From Acidobacteriota bacterium (GTDB lineage: Bacteria; Acidobacteriota; Thermoanaerobaculia; Gp7-AA8), in the NCBI GenBank assembly GCA_003223695.1, contig QHVY01000075.1, positions 5,384-11,098 on the forward strand: a stretch of DNA of 5,715 nt, given 5' to 3'. The notes beneath the pieces were generated by a model, which had not been told where the DNA came from, ran no database searches, and saw only the letters and a program-made list of their open reading frames with translations. The stretch's first letter is position 1, and each line of letters starts with the position of its first letter. Of this stretch, positions 1-5,284 are shown piece by piece. The position numbers and the translations under genes were made by a program.

Positions 1-2127
1 CTGCGACTGCGGAATCAGATTCGGATACGCCGGAACCGGACCGAGGATCCCGGTCAGCGCGCTGTTGCGGAAGAGCGTCTGACCGCGGCTGCCGTTTGTC
101 GATCGCGATGAGGCGAGCGTCAATCCGGGCACGCGTCCGTAGTAAATGCCAGCGTTCGCGCGAAGGACTTTCTTGCCATCGCCACCGGGGCTCCACGACA
201 TTCCGAGCCGCGGCTGCCACATCTTGTAATCAGAAGGAATCTTGCCGTTGGATGGGAACTCCTGACCGTTCTTCGTCTGGCCGATGAATTTCGAGTAGAA
301 GACCTGATCGGGCGGAGTGATCGGATCGGGTTCCATTTCCGCTTCCCATCGCAATCCATATTGCAGGTTCAGATTCGGCGTTGCCTGCCAGCTATCCTGC
401 ACGAATGCGGCGGGCTCGTTCTGCGGAATGCTCTGAGTGCCTGCCTGCTCGGCAGTGAGTCCGCCGACGCCGGCCTGTTGCAGATAGAGCAGCACTGGTC
501 CGGTGATGCTTGCTCCCGCGGGGCACTTACCGCTCTGCGATGACGAGCCGTCGGAGCACTCGACGTAATTCGGATTCTTCAGATAGTTGAGGAAGCCGTC
601 GGTCGAATCGAAAATGTAGCGGCCATTCGCGAATCCGACGAACGTCTGGACGGAATTGACGCGATTGAATTCCACGCCTGCTTTGTAGGAATGTCCGCCG
701 CGCAGCAGCGAAACGTTGTCGTTGAGCTGAACGCGCGTGTCGTAGTACTTGACCGGAATGAAGAACGGCTCGCCGAAACGATAACCTTTCGCGAAATCGA
801 AAGCGGTGTCGGGAAGCGGCCGGCTCTGTCCGGTGATGTTCGGACCGTTGTATGGGCGCGGCCGATTCTCGCGCGCACCCTGGAAGCGGAACTCGTTGAG
901 GAGCGAATTGGTCCACGTCGTGATCAGAGATCCTGTGAAGGCGCCTGACGAGTCCTTCTCGATCGCGTTTGCGCTGCGTCCCCAGGAGTCGACGTCGAAT
1001 GTGCCGTTGTCCTGGTTCGACCATGTGTAGTTGTAGCGCAGGGTTGCCAGATTTTTCGCGCTGGCGCTCCAATCAGTTTTCAACAGAAGGACGCGCGCGT
1101 CATTCGTGCGGCGGATCGGCCCGTTCTCGTTCGGGCTGCCGAGGCTCGCGAGAGCGTCGACGACCCGCTGCTCGATGCGCGCCGAATTCGTCTGCTTCGT
1201 GGCGTGAGCCTTCTGCAGGTCGAGTGCGCCGAAGTAAAAGAGTTTGTCTTTCACGAAAGGCCCGCCGATCGTGAAGCCGGTCTGCGACTGCATCGAGTCG
1301 AATTTCGGCGCGAGCGTGCCGTCAGGGTTCTTCGCGCGCGAGCTGAGTGAGTCGTTCTTGAACGTGAAGTGTGCCGTGCCGTCGAGATTGTTCGTGCCCG
1401 ACTTTGTGATCACGTTGACGAATCCCGAGGTAGAGCGCCCGAACTCCGCGTTCGCTCCGTCGCCGATCACTACCATTTCCTTGACGGCGTCGAGATTGAA
1501 CGTGAACGGCGGACGCTGGCCGCCGCGCTGCTCACCGAAAAATGGATTGTTGAAGTCCGCGCCGTCGACGGAGATGTTGTTCTCGATGCCTTTCTGGCCG
1601 TTGATCGACAGCTCGTCGCCATCCGGACCCTGCACGATCGTTACGCCCGGAGTCAGCTTCGAGTAGTCGAGAAAGTTGCGGCCGTTGTTCGGCAGTCCGG
1701 CAACCGCCTTCTGATCGATGCGTGTGGCGCCTTCGGTTCGCGCCGTTTCGATCAGCGGTGCGGCGGCAGTGACCACGATCTGTTCCGAGACCGCGGCCTG
1801 CTTCATCGTGATCGGCACGGTCAGCGTCTGACCGAGACCGAGGTCGAGGCCCTTCTCGGCAACCGTGCCGAAGCCCTCGAGCGTTGCCGTGACGGTGTAC
1901 GGTCCGAGGGGCAGCAGGACGATGCGAAAACGGCCGGCGCGATCAGTGACCGTGGTCTGTTCGAAGTTCGTCGCCGTGTTTTTTGCTGTCACAGTGACGC
2001 CAGGCAGACTCGCGGCCGTCGCGTCCATGACGGTCCCTTCGATGACGCCTGTCGTGGCCTGTGACTGTGCGAATACAGATGTAACAGTGAGGAGAAAGAG
2101 GAAGACAAGAAAAAGCGAGCGGCGCAT
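1..2127 (-). CDS. TonB-dependent receptor, Oar-like, N-terminal part (3' end outside window)
   Basis: Outer-membrane receptor that would take up a bulky ligand using TonB energy; the substrate cannot be read from the sequence. The frame is open for 709 codons from the ATG at 2127 to the window edge, so the C-terminal barrel is missing (relatives usually run to about 1000 residues or more). Residues 1-20 are a signal peptide (hydrophobic core, VFA before QS). Residues ~26-108 form a carboxypeptidase-regulatory-like beta-sandwich (GVIEGTV, GVTVTAKN, TDRAGRFRI). Residues ~115-245 form the plug (EQIVVTAAAPLIET, NGRNFLDYSKLTPGV, SVDGADFNNPFFG, ending GRSTSGFVNVITKSGTN). The barrel begins near 250, with the typical GGPFVKDKLFYFGALD at ~288. 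Cys524 and Cys535 could form a disulfide in a surface loop. A strong ribosome site, AAGGAGG at 2132-2138, fixes the start. The gene is divergent from the symporter next door. Confidence 0.95.
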   Translation of the reverse strand, partial: MRRSLFLVFLFLLTVTSVFAQSQATTGVIEGTVMDATAASLPGVTVTAKNTATNFEQTTVTDRAGRFRIVLLPLGPYTVTATLEGFGTVAEKGLDLGLGQTLTVPITMKQAAVSEQIVVTAAAPLIETARTEGATRIDQKAVAGLPNNGRNFLDYSKLTPGVTIVQGPDGDELSINGQKGIENNISVDGADFNNPFFGEQRGGQRPPFTFNLDAVKEMVVIGDGANAEFGRSTSGFVNVITKSGTNNLDGTAHFTFKNDSLSSRAKNPDGTLAPKFDSMQSQTGFTIGGPFVKDKLFYFGALDLQKAHATKQTNSARIEQRVVDALASLGSPNENGPIRRTNDARVLLLKTDWSASAKNLATLRYNYTWSNQDNGTFDVDSWGRSANAIEKDSSGAFTGSLITTWTNSLLNEFRFQGARENRPRPYNGPNITGQSRPLPDTAFDFAKGYRFGEPFFIPVKYYDTRVQLNDNVSLLRGGHSYKAGVEFNRVNSVQTFVGFANGRYIFDSTDGFLNYLKNPNYVECSDGSSSQSGKCPAGASITGPVLLYLQQAGVGGLTAEQAGTQSIPQNEPAAFVQDSWQATPNLNLQYGLRWEAEMEPDPITPPDQVFYSKFIGQTKNGQEFPSNGKIPSDYKMWQPRLGMSWSPGGDGKKVLRANAGIYYGRVPGLTLASSRSTNGSRGQTLFRNSALTGILGPVPAYPNLIPQSQ

Positions 2128-2162
2128 TGGCCCTCCTTAACAGGATTTGGACGATTGCGGTG

Positions 2163-2168
2163 ACTATA
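2163..2168 (-). promoter_or_regulatory. Possible -10 box of the receptor promoter
   Basis: Read on the minus strand the hexamer is TATAGT, five of six bases of the sigma-70 -10 consensus. A start about seven bases downstream (near 2156) would give a leader of roughly 28 bases containing the AAGGAGG site. I find no convincing -35 at the usual spacing, so this rests on one hexamer in the AT-richer stretch between the divergent genes. Confidence 0.35.
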
Positions 2169-2180
2169 TCATTGCTCCCA

Positions 2181-3452
2181 ATGAAGCTGCCGAAGCTCTC
2201 GCTCACCGCGAAGATTTTTATCGGCCTCATCCTTGGCGTCGCTCTCGGAGCGTGGAAGCATGAGTGGGGAATCGCGCTGCGGCCGCTGTCGATCCTGTTC
2301 CTCAATCTGATCAAGTCGATCATCGCGCCGCTGATTTTCTCGACGCTGGTGATCGGAATCGCCGGAACAGGCGATGTTCGTCAGGTCGGCCGGATCGGAT
2401 TAAAGGCGCTCGTCTACTTCGAAGTCGTCACTACGTTCGCGCTCATCATCGGTCTCGCGGCGGTGAACCTGACCAAGCCGGGAGTGGGGGTGAAGCTTCC
2501 ACCGCCCAAACCTGTTGCCGCCGGACAACTGCCGTCGGAGAAGCCCAAGACGTTCGGTGAGCTGATCACCGACCTCGCGCCGCCGTCGATCATCAAAGCA
2601 ATGGCCGACGGCGCCGTTCTGCAGATCGTCGTCTTTTCCGTGATGTTCGCTCTGGCGGTGACCAGCATCGGCGAGAAAGCAAAGCCGGTGGTCGTCTGGT
2701 GCGAGTCGCTCGCCGACATCATGTTTCGCTTCACGGAATTCGTGATGAAGTTTGCGCCGGTCGGCGTCGGCGCCGCGATGGCGTACACCGTCGGACACTC
2801 TGGCCTGCAGGTCCTCAAGAACCTCGGCGTGCTCGTCGGGACGCTCTACGGCGCCCTGGTGGTCTTCATCTGCTTCGTGTTGATTCCGGTCGCGCTCATC
2901 GCACGTGTGCCGCTGCGCGATTTCTGGAACGCGGTGAAAGAGCCGGCGACGATCGCCTTCGCCACGACATCATCCGAATCTGCTTTGCCGAAGGCCATGG
3001 AAAATATGGAGCGGCTCGGCGTGCCGCGCAGGATTGTAGGATTTGTCCTACCGACCGGCTACAGCTTCAATCTCGATGGGACGACGCTCTACCTTTCGCT
3101 CGCATCGATCTTCGTCGCGCAAGCGGCTGGAGTTCATCTCAGCATCAGCGAGCAGGTCTTCATGATGCTGACGCTGATGCTCACTTCGAAAGGTGTCGCT
3201 GGTGTTCCGCGCGCGTCGATGGTCATCCTCCTCGGCACACTCGCTTCGTTTCACCTTCCGCCCGAAGGCGTGCTCGTGATTCTGGGCGTAGACGAGTTGA
3301 TGGACATGGCGCGCACCGCGGTCAACGTCACCGGAAATTGTCTGGCGACGGTCGTTGTGGCGCAGTGGGAGCGCGCGTTCCGCACCGAGGAGTGGCTGGC
3401 CGAGGAGGCGGAACTGGAAGAGGTGACCGGGCAGCGGGCCATCGCCGGTTGA
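2181..3452 (+). CDS. Dicarboxylate/amino acid:cation symporter (DAACS, GltP/GltT/DctA type)
   Basis: Inner-membrane secondary transporter that couples uptake of glutamate, aspartate or C4-dicarboxylates to cations. At 423 residues it is full length for the family. Hydrophobic segments fill the protein. The family marks are in order: the first re-entrant hairpin serine motif TTSSESALPKA (262-271 region), YSFNLDGTTLY (Asn297, Asp299) in TM7, a second hairpin around LTSKGVAGVPRAS, and VDELMDMARTAVNVTGN in TM8. By alignment to archaeal GltPh (offset 19), Asp371, Asp375, Arg378, Thr379 and Asn382 match Asp390, Asp394, Arg397, Thr398 and Asn401. Arg378 fits an acidic substrate. Asn386 replaces GltPh Asp405, a sodium-site ligand; many bacterial members have Asn there, and proton coupling is an inference. 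ATG 2181 is chosen because the protein then begins with the usual basic stretch before TM1. GTG 2160 is in frame and possible, and neither has a good ribosome site. The tail after ~400 is acidic. Confidence 0.95.
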   Translation: MKLPKLSLTAKIFIGLILGVALGAWKHEWGIALRPLSILFLNLIKSIIAPLIFSTLVIGIAGTGDVRQVGRIGLKALVYFEVVTTFALIIGLAAVNLTKPGVGVKLPPPKPVAAGQLPSEKPKTFGELITDLAPPSIIKAMADGAVLQIVVFSVMFALAVTSIGEKAKPVVVWCESLADIMFRFTEFVMKFAPVGVGAAMAYTVGHSGLQVLKNLGVLVGTLYGALVVFICFVLIPVALIARVPLRDFWNAVKEPATIAFATTSSESALPKAMENMERLGVPRRIVGFVLPTGYSFNLDGTTLYLSLASIFVAQAAGVHLSISEQVFMMLTLMLTSKGVAGVPRASMVILLGTLASFHLPPEGVLVILGVDELMDMARTAVNVTGNCLATVVVAQWERAFRTEEWLAEEAELEEVTGQRAIAG

Positions 3453-3509
3453 TGCCAGCATGCGTTAACTAAGGAACACGTTAGGCCGAGTTCGTTGTAT
3501 TCTCGCGGC

Positions 3510-3689
3510 ATGAAAGGCGCTTCTTTGTGCAAAAAAGGCCTCCATCGAATGACGCGGGCCAACACCTATCAGCATCCAGCGAAAGGCCCCGAATGCCGCG
3601 AATGCAAACGCAACTACATGCGCGGCTACATGCGTAAGCTTCGGGCGAAGTTGACTGCGAAGCCGAAGCGCAGACGCCGCCCCGCATAA
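3510..3689 (+). CDS. Small basic protein with a CX4H/CX2C putative zinc finger
   Basis: A 59-residue protein with Cys7 and His12 (CKKGLH) followed by Cys29 and Cys32 (CREC), a spacing able to hold one zinc ion. The pattern CxxGH...N...C..CKR resembles the zinc-finger module found at the N-terminus of some HNH-type and phage-related small proteins, but no nuclease core (HNH residues) follows. Residues 33-59 are strongly basic (RNYMRGYMRKLRAKL, then KPKRRRRP), so nucleic-acid binding is likely by inference. ATG 3510 is preferred over the in-frame TTG at 3495 because it begins just before the first metal ligand. There is no Shine-Dalgarno site, but TATTCT at 3498-3503 ends seven bases before the ATG, which would suit a leaderless message. 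It stands alone 57 bases after the symporter. A spurious frame cannot be fully excluded, but the ordered Cys/His spacing argues against it. Confidence 0.65.
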   Translation: MKGASLCKKGLHRMTRANTYQHPAKGPECRECKRNYMRGYMRKLRAKLTAKPKRRRRPA

Positions 3690-3702
3690 CGGGCGGCGGA
3701 TT

Positions 3703-3768
3703 GCGGGTTGTGGTGGCGGGTAGGCTCCGGCCACTACCCGCTACCCGCAACCCGCCACCCACCACCCG
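3703..3768. repeat. Heptamer-repeat hairpin with a five-tract GGG (G-quadruplex-type) motif on the minus strand
   Basis: The right half is a run of degenerate seven-base units (CTACCCG, CTACCCG, CAACCCG, CCACCCA, CCACCCG), with CCC starting at 3737, 3744, 3751, 3758 and 3765. On the minus strand this gives five GGG tracts separated by four-base loops. The left half holds the matching units. GCGGGTTG (3703-3710) pairs with CAACCCGC (3748-3755), and GTGGCGGGTAG (3713-3723) pairs with CTACCCGCTAC (3734-3744) with one G-T pair. The stem is thus about 19 pairs with a small internal bulge and a ten-base loop. No T-run follows on either side, so an ordinary intrinsic terminator is unlikely. It lies between two genes on the same strand. 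Confidence 0.8.
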
Positions 3769-3790
3769 CTATACGTATCCCTTTTGCATT

Positions 3791-3800
3791 GATTGCAATC
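3791..3800. promoter_or_regulatory. Ten-base palindrome next to the lipoprotein ribosome site
   Basis: GATTGCAATC is a perfect ten-base palindrome directly abutting the GGAGG at 3801-3805, with a second TTGCAT half at 3784-3789. It could be a repressor site or only a small hairpin near the ribosome site. TATACG at 3770-3775 is a weak candidate -10 upstream. Nothing identifies a binding protein. Confidence 0.25.
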
Positions 3801-3815
3801 GGAGGTACATCACCC

Positions 3816-4262
3816 ATGAAGTGCGCGGTTTTCGCTCTGTCTCTCTCCGTCTTTCTCGTCGGTTGTGCTTCATCCAATCAGCCCAGCGGCCCCGCCGTCG
3901 CGGTGCAGCTCGAACAACTGAATTCGTCGAATGATGTCTTTTACTTTCGCGGACCGGTGAACATTCAGTATCGAGTGGCGATCACCAATCCGACAAATCA
4001 ACCGCTGACCCTGACCCGCCTCGATCTGCAGACGATCGGCTCCGGCGCATACTCGCTGCGGACGAACTCCACGCCGATGAATTTGCAGGTCGCGCCGAAT
4101 GCGACGAGCGCGTACACGATTTCAGTTTGGGGTTTCTCGCGCGGGGGCTATCTGGCTTCGAGCGAGCCGGTGACCATCCGCGGAACGGCGTATTTCAAAG
4201 GACCGTCGGGTTCCTTCATCCGCCTGTTCAATCAGAATATCTCGCCGTACGCGGGGAGTTAA
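3816..4262 (+). CDS. Small predicted lipoprotein of unknown function
   Basis: A 148-residue protein that I do not recognise as a named family. Residues 1-17 are a lipoprotein signal: a hydrophobic run ending in the lipobox LVGC, so Cys17 would be lipidated and Ala18 follows it. There is no Asp at +2, which in enterobacteria would favour the outer membrane. The mature part is rich in alternating beta-strand-like stretches (VNIQYRVAITNPTNQPLTLTRLDL, YTISVWGF, VTIRGTAYF). The pattern 'N-P-T-x-x-P-L-x-L' with a later 'V-x-P' resembles Ig-like or LEA14/WHy-type beta-sandwiches; that likeness is weak. GGAGG at 3801-3805, ten bases before ATG 3816, fixes the start, and the open frame upstream of it is repeat sequence rather than gene. 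The gene appears to be a single transcription unit, with the tRNA 22 bases downstream. Confidence 0.85.
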   Translation: MKCAVFALSLSVFLVGCASSNQPSGPAVAVQLEQLNSSNDVFYFRGPVNIQYRVAITNPTNQPLTLTRLDLQTIGSGAYSLRTNSTPMNLQVAPNATSAYTISVWGFSRGGYLASSEPVTIRGTAYFKGPSGSFIRLFNQNISPYAGS

Positions 4263-4266
4263 CCGT

Positions 4267-4272
4267 TACAAT
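4267..4272 (+). promoter_or_regulatory. Probable -10 box of the tRNA-Gly promoter
   Basis: TACAAT matches five of six bases of the -10 consensus and lies just after the lipoprotein stop codon. It would start transcription near 4279, a few bases ahead of the mature tRNA 5' end at 4285. No good -35 is seen at 16-18 bases upstream, so read-through from the lipoprotein gene is the alternative. Confidence 0.4.
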
Positions 4273-4284
4273 CGGCTTCCGCGA

Positions 4285-4360
4285 GCGGGCGTAGCTCAGT
4301 TGGTAGAGTCGGAGCTTCCCAAGCTCAAGGTCGCGGGTTCGAGCCCCGTCGCCCGCTCCA
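4285..4360 (+). tRNA. tRNA-Gly, anticodon CCC
   Basis: A complete 76-base cloverleaf that reads GGG glycine codons. The acceptor stem GCGGGCG (4285-4291) pairs fully with CGCCCGC (4350-4356). The D arm is GCTC/GAGT (4294-4297, 4306-4309) and closes with a G-T pair. The anticodon loop TTCCCAA (4316-4322) places CCC at 4318-4320. The T arm GCGGG/CCCGT encloses TTCGAGC. The variable loop is five bases. The discriminator is T at 4357, the base expected for bacterial glycine tRNAs, and CCA is encoded at 4358-4360. One oddity: the top pair of the anticodon stem (positions 27-43, bases 4311 and 4327) is G opposite A. No clear terminator follows. Confidence 0.97.
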
Positions 4361-4375
4361 AATATCCGCCACTTG

Positions 4376-4405
4376 TTGACGCGCGAACCCCACTTCAGAT
4401 AGAAC
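4376..4405 (+). promoter_or_regulatory. Candidate sigma-70 promoter for the small secreted protein
   Basis: TTGACG (4376-4381, five of six) is followed after 18 bases by TAGAAC (4400-4405, four of six). A start near 4412 would leave a short leader holding the ribosome site at 4425-4430. Position relative to the gene is good; the -10 is only fair. Confidence 0.45.
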
Positions 4406-4438
4406 GCGGCCTTCAACCGACAAAAAGGAGAGCCCGCT

Positions 4439-4903
4439 ATGCGAAGGATGTCCCTATTCCTGTTGACGTCTCTGTTGATCGCTGGTGCGTCGTCGCTGAT
4501 CGCGCAGGAGAATTTCACTCAAGGACCGGTTTCTCGTGTGATTCTGCTTCGCATCACCCCCGGAAAGACGACTGACTTCTGGGCCGACGTACGGCAAAAC
4601 ACGAAACCCGTTTTCGAGGACTACAAGAAAGCGGGAATCATCATGAATTACACATTCTTCACCAAATCGACGACAGAGAACGCGGACGACTGGAATGTCG
4701 GCTACATCCTGACGTATCAGAATTACGCAGCGATGGACGGACTGGCCGATCGCACCGATCCGATCACGCTGAAGCACTACGGGACGCGGGAGGCGCGCAC
4801 AGCGGCGGCGAACCGGCGGACCGAAAACGCGAAGTTGGTTTCCAGTTTTCTGATCCGTGATGTCGATCCTCGGCCGATGACCGCGACAAGTCCGCGCCCG
4901 TAA
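4439..4903 (+). CDS. Small secreted protein of unknown function, possible dimeric alpha-beta barrel
   Basis: A 154-residue protein with a clear signal peptide: MRRM, a hydrophobic core to ~20, and a likely cut after Ala22 (LIA before QE). The product is therefore exported to the periplasm or beyond; there is no lipobox. The mature part runs strand (SRVILLRITPG), helix (KTTDFWADVRQNTKPVFEDYKKAG), strand (IIMNYTFFTKS), strand (DWNVGYILTYQNYAAMDGL), helix and final strand (LVSSFLIRDV). This order resembles the ferredoxin-like dimeric alpha-beta barrel group (EthD, NIPSNAP and ABM-like). That likeness is an inference from the predicted strand and helix order, and no catalytic residue can be named. 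AAGGAG at 4425-4430, eight bases before the ATG, is a strong ribosome site and decides the start. The gene follows the tRNA but has its own candidate promoter, and the inverted-repeat element begins 16 bases after its stop. Confidence 0.87.
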   Translation: MRRMSLFLLTSLLIAGASSLIAQENFTQGPVSRVILLRITPGKTTDFWADVRQNTKPVFEDYKKAGIIMNYTFFTKSTTENADDWNVGYILTYQNYAAMDGLADRTDPITLKHYGTREARTAAANRRTENAKLVSSFLIRDVDPRPMTATSPRP

Positions 4904-4919
4904 GTCGACGTAGCAGTCA

Positions 4920-5003
4920 GATCACCACAGAGAGGACGAAGAGGACGAAGATGTCTCCGTCCTCTCCGTCCCCTCCGTCCCCTCCGTCCCCTCTGTGGTG
5001 ATC
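4920..5003. repeat. 84-base inverted-repeat element with nine-base internal units
   Basis: The ends are a perfect 13-base inverted repeat, GATCACCACAGAG (4920-4932) and CTCTGTGGTGATC (4991-5003). Inside, the left arm has two copies of GAGGACGAA (4932-4949). The right arm has four copies of the complementary-type unit TCCGTCC(C/T)C (4956-4991, the last three identical), so the element can fold into a long imperfect hairpin. The right arm has two more units than the left, which suggests unit gain by slippage. No open frame or T-run is present, so it is neither a gene nor an ordinary intrinsic terminator, though the hairpin may still separate the neighbouring transcripts. From memory, CCACAGAG-ended repeats of this style are dispersed in several bacterial phyla; I could not check that. 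Confidence 0.85.
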
Positions 5004-5016
5004 ACGCAACCTAACT

Positions 5017-5040
5017 ATGGTACATTGTTACCATGGTAAC
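5017..5040. promoter_or_regulatory. Operator-like palindrome covering the start codon of the RHH-like gene
   Basis: GTTACCATGGTAAC (5027-5040) is a perfect 14-base palindrome centred on the ATG at 5033. A further half-site ATGGTA at 5017-5022 is the inverted partner of TACCAT at 5029-5034, six bases apart. Three phased half-sites of one motif at the start of a ribbon-helix-helix gene is the layout expected for autorepression. TACATT (5021-5026) lies inside the site as a possible -10, ending seven bases before the ATG. No Shine-Dalgarno site is present, so a leaderless message is possible. Confidence 0.6.
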
Positions 5041-5284
5041 AAAGTACATCGAGCGCGTGCAGACCGGCATCCGCCTGGAGAAGCGGCTTCTCAAAGTTCT
5101 CAAGGGCCTCGCCGAGTATCACGACCTCTCGCTGGGAGACCTTCTCGAAGGAATCCTGCTGCATGTCTTCGAGGGCAAGCTGCCGTTCAAACGCAAGTCG
5201 CTCAAGAAAATCGCCGAGCTGAAGAAGGTCTACAACCTCGACCTGACCAGCGCCGATTCGCACAAACTTTCCGAGCGGCCATGA
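5033..5284 (+). CDS. Ribbon-helix-helix-like small protein, probable DNA-binding regulator
   Basis: An 83-residue protein. Residues ~6-15 (ERVQTGIRLE) can form the DNA-contacting strand. Residues ~16-29 (KRLLKVLKGLAEYH) and ~32-47 (LSLGDLLEGILLHVFE) form the two helices of a ribbon-helix-helix fold, in the usual order and spacing. The tail (~52-83) is a second charged region, FKRKSLKKIAELKKVYNL, perhaps a helix used for partner binding. The assignment is by pattern only; a plain helical protein is the alternative. ATG 5033 is chosen because the fold starts directly after it and the palindrome at 5027-5040 is centred on it. The upstream ATG at 5017 is in another frame. The stop overlaps the next gene's start (ATGA), so the two are almost surely co-translated. 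By analogy with small RHH regulators, it probably represses its own operon. Confidence 0.85.
   Translation: MVTKYIERVQTGIRLEKRLLKVLKGLAEYHDLSLGDLLEGILLHVFEGKLPFKRKSLKKIAELKKVYNLDLTSADSHKLSERP

Noticed and set aside
527..1072. Minus-strand open frame of 181 codons
   Set aside because: Same strand as the receptor but a different frame; the receptor frame is open across the whole stretch and shows barrel-like sequence.
1369..2064. Plus-strand open frame of 231 codons
   Set aside because: It is a high-GC shadow of the receptor gene: composition is Arg-rich and low in sense, and the minus strand encodes clear plug and CarboxypepD-like motifs throughout.
2127..2180. TTG start at 2127 for the symporter
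   Set aside because: It would share its first base with the receptor start codon and has no proper ribosome site for the plus strand (the CCTCC there is the receptor's AGGAGG on the other strand); ATG 2181 gives the normal N-terminus.
2699..3472. Plus-strand open frame of 257 codons inside the symporter
   Set aside because: Arg/His/Ala-rich out-of-frame reading of the symporter, whose own frame carries all the family motifs.
3481..3765. Minus-strand open frame of 94 codons opposite the zinc-finger-like gene
   Set aside because: No recognisable motif or ribosome site, and it runs through the repeat hairpin; the plus-strand frame has ordered Cys/His ligands.
3708..3815. Upstream extension of the lipoprotein to the GTG at 3708
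   Set aside because: It would translate the heptamer repeat and bury the lipoprotein signal 36 residues in; GGAGG at 3801 supports ATG 3816.
4228..4518. Minus-strand open frame of 96 codons containing a GDGARTRDL-type stretch
   Set aside because: It is the antisense translation of the tRNA gene, a well-known false protein signature, and it overlaps the lipoprotein end and the secreted-protein start.
4920..5003. Inverted repeat as an intrinsic terminator
   Set aside because: No T-run follows the hairpin on either strand, and the nine-base phased units are not a terminator feature; kept as a repeat element instead.
5017..5280. Long reading frame from ATG 5017 joined to the last gene
   Set aside because: Residues before 5281 are an out-of-frame reading of the RHH-like gene; the ATGA overlap start at 5281 is the natural one.
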